From contig CP136063.1 in NCBI GenBank assembly GCA_032622095.1, positions 79,649,980 to 79,713,979 of the forward strand: a stretch of DNA of 64,000 nt, in the 5' to 3' direction. Below are positions 21,900-33,369 of the stretch, piece after piece. Source of the stretch: Siphonodentalium dalli. Its lineage: Eukaryota > Mollusca > Scaphopoda > Gadilida > Siphonodentaliidae. Both the position numbers and the translations under genes were made by a program. Below the pieces are notes generated by a model, which was not told the DNA's origin, did no database searches, and saw only the letters and a program-made list of their open reading frames with translations. How positions within the stretch are numbered: position 1 is the stretch's first letter; each line of letters starts with the position of its first letter.

Positions 21900-22490
21900 T
21901 TTAAAAAAAACACTCTGGTAAAAGCCAGGTAAACTATGGTTTAACAGGCTCTACTCTGGTAAAATTTGGTCACGTTTACAATAAAAAACACTTGTAAAAG
22001 CCCGGTAAACCTTGGTTTACTAAGCTCTAATCTGGTAAAGTCAGGTTTACAATAATATACTCTGGTAAAAGCTATGTAAAACCCATGCAAAAATGACATG
22101 TATACCCTTGTAAATTATATAAGTAAATGCATGGTATGATACAGTCTAGTCACAGTCTGCTGGTACGTAAACCAGCTAAGATATTGGGATATATTATAGC
22201 TGGTTGACGTACCAGCAGACTGGGACTATAGGTAAAGTCAGGTTTACAATGATATACTCTGATGAAAGCCATGTAAACTGGACATACCCTTGTCAATTTC
22301 ATGTAAATCATGGCACAGTCAGGTTAACAATGATATACTCTGTTAAAAGCCATGTAAAATGGACATACTCTTGTAAATTCCAAGTAAATCATGGTAAAGT
22401 CAGGATAACAATGACATACTCTGGTAAAATCCATGTGAACTCATGTTTAAAAAAAAAGAAGAAAAAAGACAAACCCTTGTAAATTCCATG
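21900..22490 (+). repeat. Degenerate tandem array built on a CTCTGGTAAAA box
   Basis: Boxes such as CTCTGGTAAAAGCC, GGTAAAGTCAGG-TTTACAAT and CCTTGTAAATT-CCATG repeat with a spacing of about 70 bases. They are clearest in three units at 22230-22440. A separate hairpin lies within (22147-22228). The 92-residue frame at 22204-22482 reads the repeats and is not a gene. Confidence 0.75.
22147..22228. mobile_element. Small hairpin inside the tandem array
   Basis: TAGTCACAGTCTGCTGGTAC pairs with GTACCAGCAGACTGGGACTA, and the inner stem is AACCAGCTA with TAGCTGGTT (about 30 of 32 arm bases pair). The loop is 15-20 bases. It interrupts the tandem unit pattern, so it probably inserted after the array formed. 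Confidence 0.75.
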
Positions 22491-22559
22491 CATGCATGCA
22501 GGTAAAGGTATAGTATGCACGGTGGGGAATCACGTGGTCTCGAGTTGATGAGTACCACG

Positions 22560-22745
22560 CATTAAAATGGCGGAGGCGACAGAGAACACAACGAGAAACG
22601 AAGAAAAGGGTAATAAACTAGGATATGACATATTACATAGTATTTTGGCAGATACGAGCATAATTATGCTACACTATTTTCCAAACAAGCTGATACCTCA
22701 TGCGTGTCCAAACTCACATTTGTTTGCTCTAACATTCTGACCAAA
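22560..22745 (+). other. Exon-like module, copy 1 (paired with 26107)
   Basis: AAAATGGCGGAGGCGACAGA at 22566 opens a short frame, MAEATENTTRNEEKG, running into AAAAGGGTAATAAAC, which could be a splice donor (AG-GGTAAT or AGG-GTAATA). It is followed by GGATATGACATATTACATAG and CAAGCTGATACCTC. The same order recurs at 26107-26289 with about 85 percent agreement by eye. It may be a duplicated first coding exon or simply a dispersed repeat. No downstream exon was identified. Confidence 0.35.
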
Positions 22746-23164
22746 AGTCGTCAGTCGGAGGATTTTCCACGATGTGTTTACTGGTGTATTCCACGAACAT
22801 TTTCTATTTTCATGCTTTTTCTCTGTTTGGACCAAAAATATTGTTACTAATGTTATATGTTTACTAAAAGAAAGCACATGTAGTAGGTAATATATTGAAC
22901 CCTAGATGAAAGCTGCTTTAAAAAAAAATCCTTGTGAATCATAGCTTTTTCATTAGTGAAGAGTGTACACGCACCAAAATTAAGGACGAGTTACCACGAA
23001 CTTATTCAGAATCGATTGAATAAATAGAGGACACCAAATGAGTCAACCGGCTTACAGCGAAATTTACAAAAGGAGTTCAGCAAATTAGGTCTGAACCGTC
23101 CACATAGGCAAGGTGTGGGCCTCATTTACTGGAATTGCGCTATAAACTGAGTCGACTTTATTAT

Positions 23165-23515
23165 TTACTAGCAGGGTTACCCGGCGTTGCCCAGGTTAAT
23201 GTATGCTGTGGATATTTGTTGGGAATAGAGAATGCTCTTGCTTAAAGTGTTATACGTTTTCTCATAAATTCAAATAGCATCACAAAACATGATTATTACA
23301 GTCATGGAATATAAGTAGTGGCTCACCTTGTCAATTGTCATTCTGTTTATCGCGATTAATCCGTTCCACCAATTATGAAGTATTTATTTATTTACAACTG
23401 CGTATACATTAGACGTTATAATATGATACATGAACATCATAAACACATTAGTTCGATAAAAGATGATAATTGGGTTTTACATATTGAGATGTATCAATCA
23501 ATCTAGTGGGTTGGA
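23165..23515. repeat. Head of a dispersed repeat with a CCCGGCGTTGCCC motif
   Basis: ACTAGCAGGGTTACCCGGCG followed by TTGCCCAGG is a phrase I recall from dispersed repeats of many invertebrate genomes, often paired with a GACA-tract tail like the one at 25846. The stretch to 23515 holds nothing else supported. Confidence 0.4.
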
Positions 23516-23830
23516 CTAAGATCTCGAGGACACCTGGCTATCATATCTCCATGAAACGAAATGTTGCTGCGCATATATATCAGCTACATATGTGCCAGGC
23601 ACAGAGCGAGATTTTGAGTTGTTTATGTCAGTCGATGAGTCTGTTCTAAAACCCTTGTCAGATGTCAGTATTGGTAGGATTCTGAAAAGTCTTGTGCTAC
23701 TAACTGCATTTTCTTGTATATCAGAAGAAACTATATTTGACTGCACACTGTGACCACTATTTTTGAACAGGCCTTCCATATCTCTTGACAAATTGTAACT
23801 TTTTGTGGAAACTGTATTGAATGGAACAGA
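23516..23830 (-). CDS. Possible terminal coding exon, unknown protein
   Basis: An open frame of about 104 codons on the minus strand ends at 23516. Read upstream from the annotated 91 residues it continues to SVPFNTVSTKSYN and meets a stop at about 23831, directly after AAAATTTAG, which could be a splice acceptor. The composition is hydrophilic and serine-rich (SSTRLFRILPILTSDKGF, NNSKSRSVPGTYVADIYA), unlike the surrounding AT-driven frames. There is no ATG at the start of the open stretch. I recognise no family. It lies between repeat segments and could be chance. Low confidence. Confidence 0.25.
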   Translation of the reverse strand, partial: SVPFNTVSTKSYNLSRDMEGLFKNSGHSVQSNIVSSDIQENAVSSTRLFRILPILTSDKGFRTDSSTDINNSKSRSVPGTYVADIYAQQHFVSWRYDSQVSSRS

Positions 23831-24189
23831 CTAAATTTTGTTATTATATATATGCAATCCTCTGACGGTTCGAGGTCTCTCAGTTTGCACGAATATATGT
23901 ACCTCTTCAATAGAATGATAAATATACGTTTAATGCTTCTTCTAGTTATCTCTTTTTGCTAGCTCATTGTGTGAATGCCTTGATTGCCATTTCCATATAA
24001 ATATGACTGTTAAGAAGATGTAATTGTTCAAGTGACTTATGTGGGTCACCATATGTCGGGATTGTGAAATGTGAACGCCCAACTACTTAAAATAATATGG
24101 ATATGGCCTGGTGACTGTATATAACTTATATGTGGATATTGGCGAATAGCAATCTTATCAATGATAGTGCACATCCGCTCGCCATCCGT

Positions 24190-25849
24190 AACGCAAACGA
24201 CACCAAATGTGATTTAATTCATGGTATATCATTAGAGAAAAACGTGTATGAATTTGGAGGAATTTGGTTTATTAAAACAATTGTTGATGCAACGCTGACT
24301 CGAACAACGCCATATTGCGAAGGTAATTATGTATTCGTTTGGTGGAAATCAGCAACAAAACTATTTTACCATATTTTTTAAATTTCCCTTCCCACCAACA
24401 GCGTCATTTTAGAAAAGTTTAACCCGCACCATTATCTTCCTTGTAAAAAGTTACCCATCTTAGAAAGCCTTGGTGCCATCTCGATTGTACCGCGTGAAGT
24501 TATATATAGAACGCACACAGACAGACAAAAAGACAGACAGACAGCACGATTTTATTTCTTGTATCATTTGAGAAGAACGTGTCTGAATTTGATGGTAATT
24601 GGTACTAAAAATATTTTGTATCAGTTTTGGTGACCCTCCCGTCCCTATTTCGGACTCAAGCTGCACACATTAAGACTCATTAGAGATTAGAGATGCATAT
24701 ATATGAAATTGGTGAAAATTGGCGAGTATACAAATTCGTATCAAATTTAAGGTCCCCATATCTCTCACCCATAGGGCACCAATTTGGTGTATCTAAACCA
24801 CACGATAAGATTCCTCGTATCACGGAGAATAATATGTATCAATCTGGTGGAAATCGGCACTAAACATATAGATATAATTTTTTGTGTCCCTCTCAGCTCT
24901 ATACACCACTGACTCGAATGGCCCCACTTGTGACATCCTTAAATCACACGATTACACTCATGATATCATGGCGATGATTGTTTATAAGTTTGGTGATAAT
25001 CGGCGACTAAACAATTTTTTTATCAAATTTGGTGCCAATCCCTCCCCTCTCCATCTCTCACCAAACAGCACCACTATGGCGTCTTTAAATCACGATTAGA
25101 TTCCTCGTAGCATGGATAAGAACGTGTATCAATTTGGTGGAAATTGGCGCTAAAACATTGTGCATCAATTTTGGTGCCCCTTTCAATGCAACCATGACTC
25201 GAATGAGGCCACATTTGACAGATAAAAGCCACACCATTAGACTCCTCACACCATGGGATGATTTTGTATAAGTGTGGTGGCAATCGGCGACTTATTATCA
25301 AATTTAGCGCCCACCCCCTCCCAATCTCTCATCCAAAAACAACAATTTGGCGTTGTTAAATCGCACAATTAGATTCCTTGTATCATGAAGAAGAATATCA
25401 ATTTGGTGGAAATCGGCGCTAAAATTTTGGTGCACCTCTCCCCTTCCGTTCATCCCTGACTCAAACGACGCCACTTTTGACATATTTAAACCACACCGTT
25501 GGATTCTTCATATCATGGGGATGATTATATGTAAGTTTCGTGGCAATCGGCGACAGAAAAAAAATCTGCCCCCCCCCCCCCTTTCCGGGCACCCCTGACG
25601 CGAACGGTGCGACATTTGCCATATTTAAACCACGCCATTAGATTCCTCATATTATGGGGATGATTATATATAAGTTTGGTGGCAATCGGCAACAAAAAAA
25701 AATTCTGCCCCTCCCCCTTTTCTGCCCCTGACAACAACGGCGTCACTTTAGAAATTTCTAACCCCGACCATTATCTTTCTCGTAAAAAGCTACTCCTAGT
25801 AGACCCCTTTGGCATCATCTAGATGGTCCCCTGTGAATTTCTATAGAAC

Positions 25850-25880
<31 letters not shown>

Positions 25881-25905
25881 TTCGCAAATATAGATATAGA
25901 AGAAG
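24190..25905 (+). repeat. Degenerate tandem array of about 10 units, 130-145 bases each, with GACA tail
   Basis: Units carry GATTCCTCGTATCATGG-type boxes (near 24216, 24550, 24809, 24960, 25101, 25232, 25371, 25502, 25640). Each is followed by AATTTGGTGGAAATCGGC or AAGTTTGGTGGCAATCGGC. The two box types alternate in part. The end reads CCTGTGAATTTCTATAGAAC, then CAGA repeats at 25846-25880 and AAATATAGATATAGAAG. A similar short CAGA tract lies at 24510-24545. Open frames in this span follow the repeat period and are not genes. Confidence 0.75.
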
Positions 25906-26106
25906 ATTGCTGTATATGGGCCAAGCAAACTGCAAAACTACGGTACTGTTCAATTGGGGTAGTAAATTAAACTGAGTACCTATATATGTAAAGCATGTGG
26001 TTAAATTACATATAATTGTGCTACTGGTGCTAATAATGGTCGTTGATCACCATTTGGCAATGAGTGTAATGACCGTATATGAAATGTTGGACCATATAAT
26101 AACACG

Positions 26107-26289
26107 AAATAATGGCAGAGGCGACAGAAAACACAACGAGAAAAGAGGAAACAGGCAATCAAATATATAGGATATGACATATTACATAGTATTTTTTTTT
26201 GGCAGCTACGAGCATATTATATGCAACAATAGTTTTCAAACAAGCTGATACCTCGTGTGTGTGTCAAAACGCACACTTGTTTAACGCAT
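26107..26289 (+). other. Exon-like module, copy 2
   Basis: AATAATGGCAGAGGCGACAG at 26109 opens MAEATENTTRKEETG, the counterpart of the frame at 22566. At the place of the potential donor this copy has CAGGCAATC instead of AGGGTAATA. GGATATGACATATTACATAG and CAAGCTGATACCTC follow in the same order. It stops where a family E element inserts at 26290. Confidence 0.35.
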
Positions 26290-26777
26290 TTAAAGGTACT
26301 CAATCCGATCAGGGGGTCCCCATATCATCAAGATACAACAATGTTCACAACATTTCTTCAAAATACGCTTTAGTTATCAGAATCGATTAATTGCAACAAA
26401 ATAATATTAACCATTGTCAATTATGGTATCAAATTTCCCAAAACGTAACTTGATTTATCAACATTCTGTTCAACGAAATATGGCCGTATTATCACTTGAG
26501 TATTCACGAAATTTGGCCGTATTACCACTATAGACGCCAAAACCGTCCGATATCGCTACTCTCATCGATGGGAGTAGCGAGGTCGGACGGTTGTGGCGTC
26601 TATATATTACCACTTTTTTTATATAATTGCACATCTCGAGAAATAACAAACTTCAAAATACGAAATCTGTTCACTGAGCTTTGATGGTGGGTTCCTCGAC
26701 TCGAATCAAATATGTTTTACCCCCGATGCCAAAGAAATAGTAATTTAGGAGCGTTTATTCGGATAATTCATCTTTAA
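26290..26777 (+). mobile_element. Family E1 element, copy 3
   Basis: TTAA-AGGTACTCAATCCGATC at the left and GGATAATTCATCT-TTAA at the right. All E1 landmarks are present (AACATTCTGTTCAACG, TTCCTCGACTCGAATC, CCCCGATGCCAAAG). A 76-base miniature element sits inside at 26529-26604. Confidence 0.85.
26529..26604. mobile_element. 76-base miniature element with 9-base target duplication
   Basis: The tips TATAGACGCC and GGCGTCTATA are perfect inverted repeats. Inner arms ACCGTCCGA / TCGGACGGT and CGCTACTC / GAGTAGCG also pair, around a short centre. The flanks are identical 9-base sequences, TATTACCAC, at 26520-26528 and 26605-26613. The E1 copy at 1115 has a single TATTACCAC there (about 1322), giving an empty site. 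A 9-base duplication is typical of Mutator-like elements. Confidence 0.85.
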
Positions 26778-27609
26778 TAAATTGTTTGCTATGGGATGCA
26801 GGCATTCTGTTCTATTTCCCTCATTGGCACTACATGGTTTAGCCCCGTGTTTACATTTTGCGTTATTCCGATTGTGTGTATAGATCTGTCGCTCACACTA
26901 ATCGTTTTCCGGGCTAAAGTTATATTCCCATTCATTATTTTTAATCAAAAATATAGGTCAATTTGTTGACAAGTTGTTGAATGGCCAGACACAAAACCGG
27001 GTAAAACAAATGTAAATTTGAACATACTATAGTGAATTACTTCTTCTGAAAAACGCTCTTTAAATGTTTGCATTATTTTTTTAATTTCTGAATACATCCG
27101 GTATTTAGTCAACATAGATTTTTTCAAGGAAAAAAGAGCACTCATTAAAAAACGCTTTACTTAACAAGTCGTCAGTTACTTCAAAACGTGACTCTATGCA
27201 ACCGTGGTGCTTTATATATGGGTTGGTTCCAGTCAGAGATAGATTTTGTGAATAACTGAGTTCTACATTAGTGTAAACATATTTTATTGCATAATAATAT
27301 CGCAACGGGATTGAGACACAAGTTTTACAACTTACAAATGGTCTCTCTCCCCACTTAATTGTATTACACAAAATGAACATAACATATAATCACACACAAA
27401 CATTATAATTCATATGTACAACATCTTTTCACTTATAACAATATAATGATATAATCCCGAGTATGACAATAACGGTGGATATTTCTCTTTATGGGGGGGG
27501 GGGGTGGTTCGTCCCGTGGGTCGGTGGCTCAGACGAGTCTTCGCATTCTATATATGAAGTGATAATACAACATGTTACATTTGAAGCGTAGGTTTGCACA
27601 TCAATGTGT
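26778..27609. other. Unassigned AT-rich DNA with a 12-G run
   Basis: No supported gene. A G run lies at 27493-27504. The minus-strand frames at 26945-27380 have no motif. The last 60 bases before 27610 would be the 3' flank of the reverse transcriptase fragment; AATAAAATTTG there is on the wrong strand to be its signal. Confidence 0.35.
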
Positions 27610-29246
27610 TTAATAAAATTTGAACCGCGATGTCGAGGTTATGTATAATTGGACAGCCCTAAATATGTTCCGGTTGTGTGTACTATTCAGGTTAGTATCT
27701 CCAAGGAGGAGTTTCTCGAGATTAATAGTTAGTACACCAATGGTAGCGAGTTGGTGAAACAGCAAACATCGTTGATCTGTGTAAAATGGACAAACAAAAA
27801 AATAATGATTTGCTTCTTCGGCCGGGTGACCACAACGACAGCTTGGGTTGTCCGATATGAAGTTAGAAAATTTGTCACCGTTTAAATCGCTACAGTAATT
27901 TCGAAGTTTGCAATGAATGATGTTTATCTCGCGATTTCCTAAATTAAAATAGTCTGGTGGCACAATAACTGGATCAGTCGTTAGGTATTTTCTTTTAAAA
28001 ATACTAATGGAAGACGATTCTTTTATTTTATTTGACAGGGTATTCCATTCCCTAGTTGTATTTGGGAAAAATGTGTGTTCAAAATGGACAGTTCTTTTGA
28101 ATGTGTATGGAGGAAAACTTGTTTTATCTCTAAAATCATATCTAGCAGCTGATTCTGGGCGGATGGGTAAAAGATTGTTGAGATATTTAGGGGTCTTGTT
28201 ATTAGTTATTCTGTACATGATATTCATTCTATGAGATTTCATTCTGTTTGTTAACGTTTGCCACCCCAATTCTACTAGCAAGTTTTTCACAGGAACGGAT
28301 CGCGTGAGACCTGTAACAATTCGACCGCGTCCGCTTGGATGCGATCTAATTTTGAGTCCCAGACAACGTCAGCGTAATCCATCAGGGGCAATATGTACGC
28401 TCGATAAATTGTGTCTAAGGTTTTCCTATTTAAAGAAAATTTCAATTGTCTTAAATATGCAAGGCGGCCATATATTTTCTTTGATAACTCATTGATATGT
28501 TTGTCCCAGTTTAGGTCACTCTGTATATTCAAGCCAAGGTGTTTGTGTGATTCTACTTGGGTTATAGGTTCACCACTGAGAAAAAGATGTATGTCAGGCT
28601 GGGCACCGGTATAAGAGAATGTCATGGACTTAGTTTTACTACTATTGAATTTTACTAGCCATTGATTTGACCATTTATCTAGGCTTTAAGATCAGTATTT
28701 ACACCGTCCTCAAGGTCCTGGAGACTTCCATTGCTAGCAGTGAGGCAAGTATCATCCGCATACATTCTAGTGAAAGATTTAATATTTTCAGCGAGATCAT
28801 TAATATATACCAAGAATAAGAAAGGGCCAAGAATATATCCCTGATGGACACCAGCGAGTATCTTTTTATATTCTGAAGACGTGTTATTTACCATCACCCT
28901 TTGTTTTCGATCTGAGAGATAGTCATTAATGAAAGCAAGAAGTGGTCCGGAAATTTCACATCGTTCAAGTTTATATACCAGTCCCTCGTGCCAGACCCTC
29001 TCGAATGCCTTAGATATATCACAAAATACAGCACATGTATGCAGTTTATTCTCGAGGGCCTGGCTAAGGGAATGGTTAAGTTCTAACAGTTGGAATATAG
29101 TTGAATGCCCAGGAAGGAAACCCGATTGGAAATCGTAAAAGAAGCCTTTGGTCTCGAAATGCTTAAAAAGATATTTAAGAACAACTTTTTCAAAAACTTT
29201 CGCCAGTGTCGGCAGTAAAGAAATCGGTCTGTAATTCTTAGGAGTT
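27610..29246 (-). pseudogene. Non-LTR retrotransposon reverse transcriptase, 5'-truncated, two frameshifts
   Basis: The minus-strand reading starts near 29246 with NYRPISLLPTLAKVFEKV and then shows FLPGHST, FCDISKAFERVWHEGL, GVHQGYILGP, FLVYINDL and the catalytic YADDT (near 28760). A one-base shift near 28680 (stop after NTDLKA) moves to the frame with DKWSNQWLVKFNSSKTKSMT, HKHLGLNIQSDLNWDKHI and YILPLMDYADVVWD. A second shift near 28330 moves to RIVTGLTRS and VELGWQTL. The C-terminal part (27610-28290) ends with a Cys-rich knuckle, CRCGHPAEEANHYFFVCP. The order fits CR1/Jockey-group elements that make DNA from their RNA at the target site. The endonuclease half is absent, so this is a dead 5'-truncated copy. 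Few stops suggest it is fairly recent. Confidence 0.9.
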
Positions 29247-30408
29247 CTACATTATCTAGTATTAATGTTATGTGGCAACTAATAACGAATATCCTTTGAT
29301 TTCGAATGAGGTATGGTAGTGCCATATACAATAATATACAAGTGGCACATGCAAGGGGATTGATAGTATGAATCTTAGTCCTATTTCTAGACTAAAGTCT
29401 GGTATGTAACATTGTTGTCCTTGTAGCAGCTCAGACTTACACTACCGATCCAACATACGTATTTCAACCAGGGATTTAGGTGGGTTGGGTTTTTGCATAT
29501 TTAAGTCCAAACCGGAAACTACTCTGCAAGGTGGAGTCCAACAAATCTCAAAATTGATTATCAATGCTCAAGTTACAGACTGAAATGTTTGTAAGGACAT
29601 AAAATTCACAATGTCCTTGGAAGTCTAACAACTTCAACTTACAAGGCCCTTAAGTAACGCTGGTGAAAATGAATGGACGAAATCCGTACAGTATAAGTGC
29701 GTATATCCTTTTCCACAAGACGAGGTATCACACCAAACCAAAGGACAACTAAATCCGACAGAGTTACACATTGTAACGCGGGTGACCGGTGTTAATTATC
29801 TGATTTATAAAAAGAAAAAGAAATTCGGTACGCGACTATAGGGTAAATCGGGTCTTCAAAACACGTTATCTGGTACGAGACTATATGAAAATCTCTGGTT
29901 ACACAATCTTTTTAATTTAATGGGTTCTTGTCTAATGGCCTTCTTTTCTTTCCATAATCGATCTGCCTCCCCGATGTGGCCATTTTATAAACTACCAGTC
30001 ATTATGTGCATGCATGGGGTATCGAGCTTCCTATAAATCAAAGCAGTCTGTCAAAGGAACCAGACAATTAGAAATGCGATCTGCATGCATGGGTCGCGTT
30101 GCGAGAGGGTTTTCGTTGTGGGGGGGGGGGGGCGTCAACCATGAATTTCCAACTGCATATATTACCCCCTTACGCTGAATGGGTAAAGTTCTCAGGTATC
30201 CGTGGATTATAGTACCTAGAATCTCCAAACGATGATTCGGGTAACCAGGATCTCTGAAAATGTTATTAGTGTTCACAGGATCTCTAAATCTCGTGGGTAC
30301 TCATATATGTCGTCTGCTTTATTGAGTTGATTGAACAAACACAATTTGTGTTACATTTATTAAATGTTAGTTATAGAACCGCATTCATATGAAGGGGACC
30401 GTCGATCT
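29247..30408. other. Unassigned DNA with a 13-G run
   Basis: No supported gene. A G run lies at 30120-30132. The minus-strand frame over it (30031-30276) reads PPPP through the run and is not considered real. Confidence 0.3.
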
Positions 30409-30618
30409 TTAAACATGCATATAATCCGATTAACAGCCCCTCAATTACTATTTATTGTCTCGGACCAAATTGCGGATGAAGATGGATAACTCAAAAATCA
30501 AGAGGCTTTCTGTTGGTAATAAGGCCAAACTTCGTCGAACAACATGTTGATAAATAACACGTTTCGTGTAGGAATCTGATTATATGGGGGACCATAGAAT
30601 CGGATTGAGTACCTTTAA
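30409..30618 (-). mobile_element. Family E1 element, internally deleted, reverse orientation
   Basis: TTAA then ACATGCATATAATCCGATTA at the left is the reverse complement of the E1 right end. ATCGGATTGAGTACCT-TTAA at the right is the reverse complement of its left end. The middle keeps GTCGAACAACATGTTG but is only about 200 bases, so more than half of the element has been lost. Confidence 0.8.
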
Positions 30619-32645
30619 AGATACTGCAACCCAAGCGTATATATACCCTGATCATCGTTTCAGATATCCTGGGTACCAGCATAATCACCGGAAACATGTG
30701 AACTTGACAAATAAAGTCACCCCACCCCACCCCCTCCGTCTGAACCGGACTTATATGTGATCTCCGAAATTCCATGTATGCACACCATGGGTTAATTGGA
30801 ACCGAACGAAAATATGCGACTGTGGGGTCTAAAAAGAACAAATTCCCCACTAAATAATGACTGGAAAATAAAAATATAGTCTAGATCCTGACTATATATA
30901 TGAGAACAATTTGAACCTATTTTATGTGAAATTTTACAGGCATGAATTTTTCTACTGTTGAAGCTAGCGTAAGACGTACACTGGTACCACCCCCATAACA
31001 CCCCTGCATGGCACAATTATGTCATCACATTATGAGGAAATGTTCCACACAGACCAGGGCCAAGGAAAAAACTTGCGAAGAGCATACTCGCCACCTTGAG
31101 ATTCTCTCAACGCGAGAAATTACACAACATAGAGGTTCAGTTAGACGTACATGTAACTTAATTGTAACGGGTTTGCTATCTATGGCGTTATAGACCTGAT
31201 TGACCTGGGTTGACCCCAAGTAGGTGTTCATGGATAGTAATAGTCTGTTGACACTATAAGGATTTCGATCAATTAGGAACGTGTGCCCACATACGATTAT
31301 GGCATGTCTTCATTAGACCAAAGACCATTTCATTCTTGTGTGAAGCTGAAGAACTTCCCAACCTAAATAAAATCGATATCGCCCGTTGGCCTCTTTACGA
31401 TCAATTCCGAGTTATTGCTATCGGGGAATGGATTTTGTCACCCAAAGAGAGCTGTATAATGTTTCGATAGAATCGTTAATTTAGCCAGCGCGACCGATTT
31501 GTTTCGGTCTTATGTCAGACCTGGCGCCATCTAATTGGCTAAAGTTGAAGATATTCAGATTGGGTCGGAATCTGAATCATGCAAACACCCCGGCAACACA
31601 AAGATCATTAATTACACTAAACGAATTAAAACCCAGCCACACTATAGAACCGACAGTATACCCAGGATTATTCTAATCGTATAAAGACCCAAGGTTCGAT
31701 CCCATGCCAAATATTTTTTTCTGAGCCAGTTTTCCACTTACCGAGTAAAAGTAAAATACTTGCTTTCAGCATCACTGTGATCACACAAACATCGCGCAAA
31801 TCAATAGAGTCATCCATATGTAATATGACGAAACGATCAGAAAAGCTCATAATTATAATAACGCTGTTTCTTATCTGCCGCTTTTGGACGAAGAAAGCAC
31901 GGACGCTCTTTATAAGAGGCGACCATTGAATTTTTTACTAGCCTGACAAAAATCCAAAGCGTGTTAAACTATATATTGGACTATATGGATGGGACGCCAA
32001 TTGTATGTTATATATTTCATATGATTCGGAAACCAAAAACAGTTTGGTTAATGGAAAGCATGCGGACCCAAATTCAAATTCTGAGGGCCCAAATGGCCAA
32101 ATCTCCGCAATTTTCCAACGGATTTACGATCTGTTTTCAGTTTTGTGATCAACGTGTATGGTAAATGTTATATTCCAAGTTTCATCTTGTACCATGGACC
32201 AACCCTCCCCTGACCCACAACACTGAGCCGATACTGACAAAATATGGCACACCGCGTGCTCTCTTCAGTCCGCACGCACTGGACGCCATAGAATGCAGGA
32301 CCATGGTGAGGCACGTGCATGCTTATATATGAAGTCACACTTCTGTTGGGAACGTTGTGAGTCTTTTGTTAGTCATTACTCAATCCTATAGTCATTTTAG
32401 CGAAGTCGATCGAAGTCGTCATGACTAATACCATCAAAGTCATATGATAAACCCAAGCAGACAATCTTTTGACTAACCTAAGTTAGTCATATTGACTAAC
32501 ATTTTCCTTATAACATATCAACCATGCCGCTATGTCCAATGGTTAATAAACTAGACTAGTTTCTGGTCTAAAAATTTACCCTATATATATATCTATATAC
32601 CATAACATATATGGCAAACACAGAATGGGCGCTATTGTATTGGTA
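30619..32645. other. Unassigned DNA, about 2 kb
   Basis: Slightly less AT-rich than its surroundings. Frames on both strands (30491-31231, 31668-32164) lack recognisable motifs or a codon pattern I can defend. AAGGTTCGATCCCATGCC near 31691 looks like a tRNA T-arm but no acceptor stem or other arms fit. A TA-rich stretch lies near 32582-32600. Confidence 0.35.
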
Positions 32646-33032
32646 TAACCCTTTACCCAACAAACCGGCCAAGTAAAGCTTCAACAGCCTAAAATATCTT
32701 CGGTCTGTCTCAATAACACCATACAAATATGGATATCATTGAAACCGGCTCCTTGACCACATTGTGATAGTTACAGTTAGCCCTGTGCCAATGCATTCTC
32801 TTATATATGCGAGTCGACCATAGGTCGCCTCGCATATATAAGAGAATGCATTGGCCTAAAAAAATCTTTTTTTAACACTTTTTTACCATTTTTTCTTACA
32901 TTCTTTAACAATTTTATAATTTTTAATGTGTTAAGCCAATGCATTCTCTTATATATGCGAGGCGACCTATGGTCGACTCGCATATATAAGAGAATGCATT
33001 GGCACAGGGCCATTCTGTTGGGTAAAGGTATA
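32646..33032. mobile_element. Family B element, copy 1
   Basis: The left tip is TAACCCTTTACCCAACAAA and the right tip GTTGGGTAAAGGTATA; one base change has removed the clean right TTAA. Two shared hairpins lie at about 32787-32855 and 32935-33003. Hairpin 2 is the reverse complement of hairpin 1, including its loop (GTCGACCATAGGTCGCC against GGCGACCTATGGTCGAC). The text between tip and hairpin 1 (CTAAAATATCTTCGGTCTG, ATATGGATATCATTG) is nearly identical in the copies at 46833 and 57153. Confidence 0.9.
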
Positions 33033-33369
33033 TCCAATTGAACTCTGGCACGACTAGCGAGACTATCACAATTATGCACGCTCGTACTATAATCACGCTG
33101 GAAGTAATATTCACCAAACTCAATTATATCCATATCATTATTGACACAAGAAGAACTTCTGCGACCTCATTTGGCAAAAATTGCGATAAAAAAGATAATC
33201 AACAGAACGCCATCTGGCTCCTATTTTCTCTGGCATAAATCAACGAGCAATAATCCCGTAAGTAAACGTCATTTGCATCGACCATTCGCTCGCGATGTGA
33301 CGTTAAACATTGTTCTTGCGATTTGACACCGAATTAGTTAATGGGTCCAGCTAGGGCGTGGCTGTATTG
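33033..33369. other. Unassigned DNA
   Basis: Overlapping frames on both strands at 32801-33326 have no family motif. Nothing further is supported. Confidence 0.3.

Noticed and set aside
24190-25905. Regular repeats resembling a CRISPR array
   Set aside because: Units are degenerate, 130-145 bases, with no constant short repeat and unique spacers; eukaryotic tandem array.
31641-31720. tRNA-like T-arm, GGTTCGATCCC
   Set aside because: No matching acceptor, D or anticodon stems at the required spacing.
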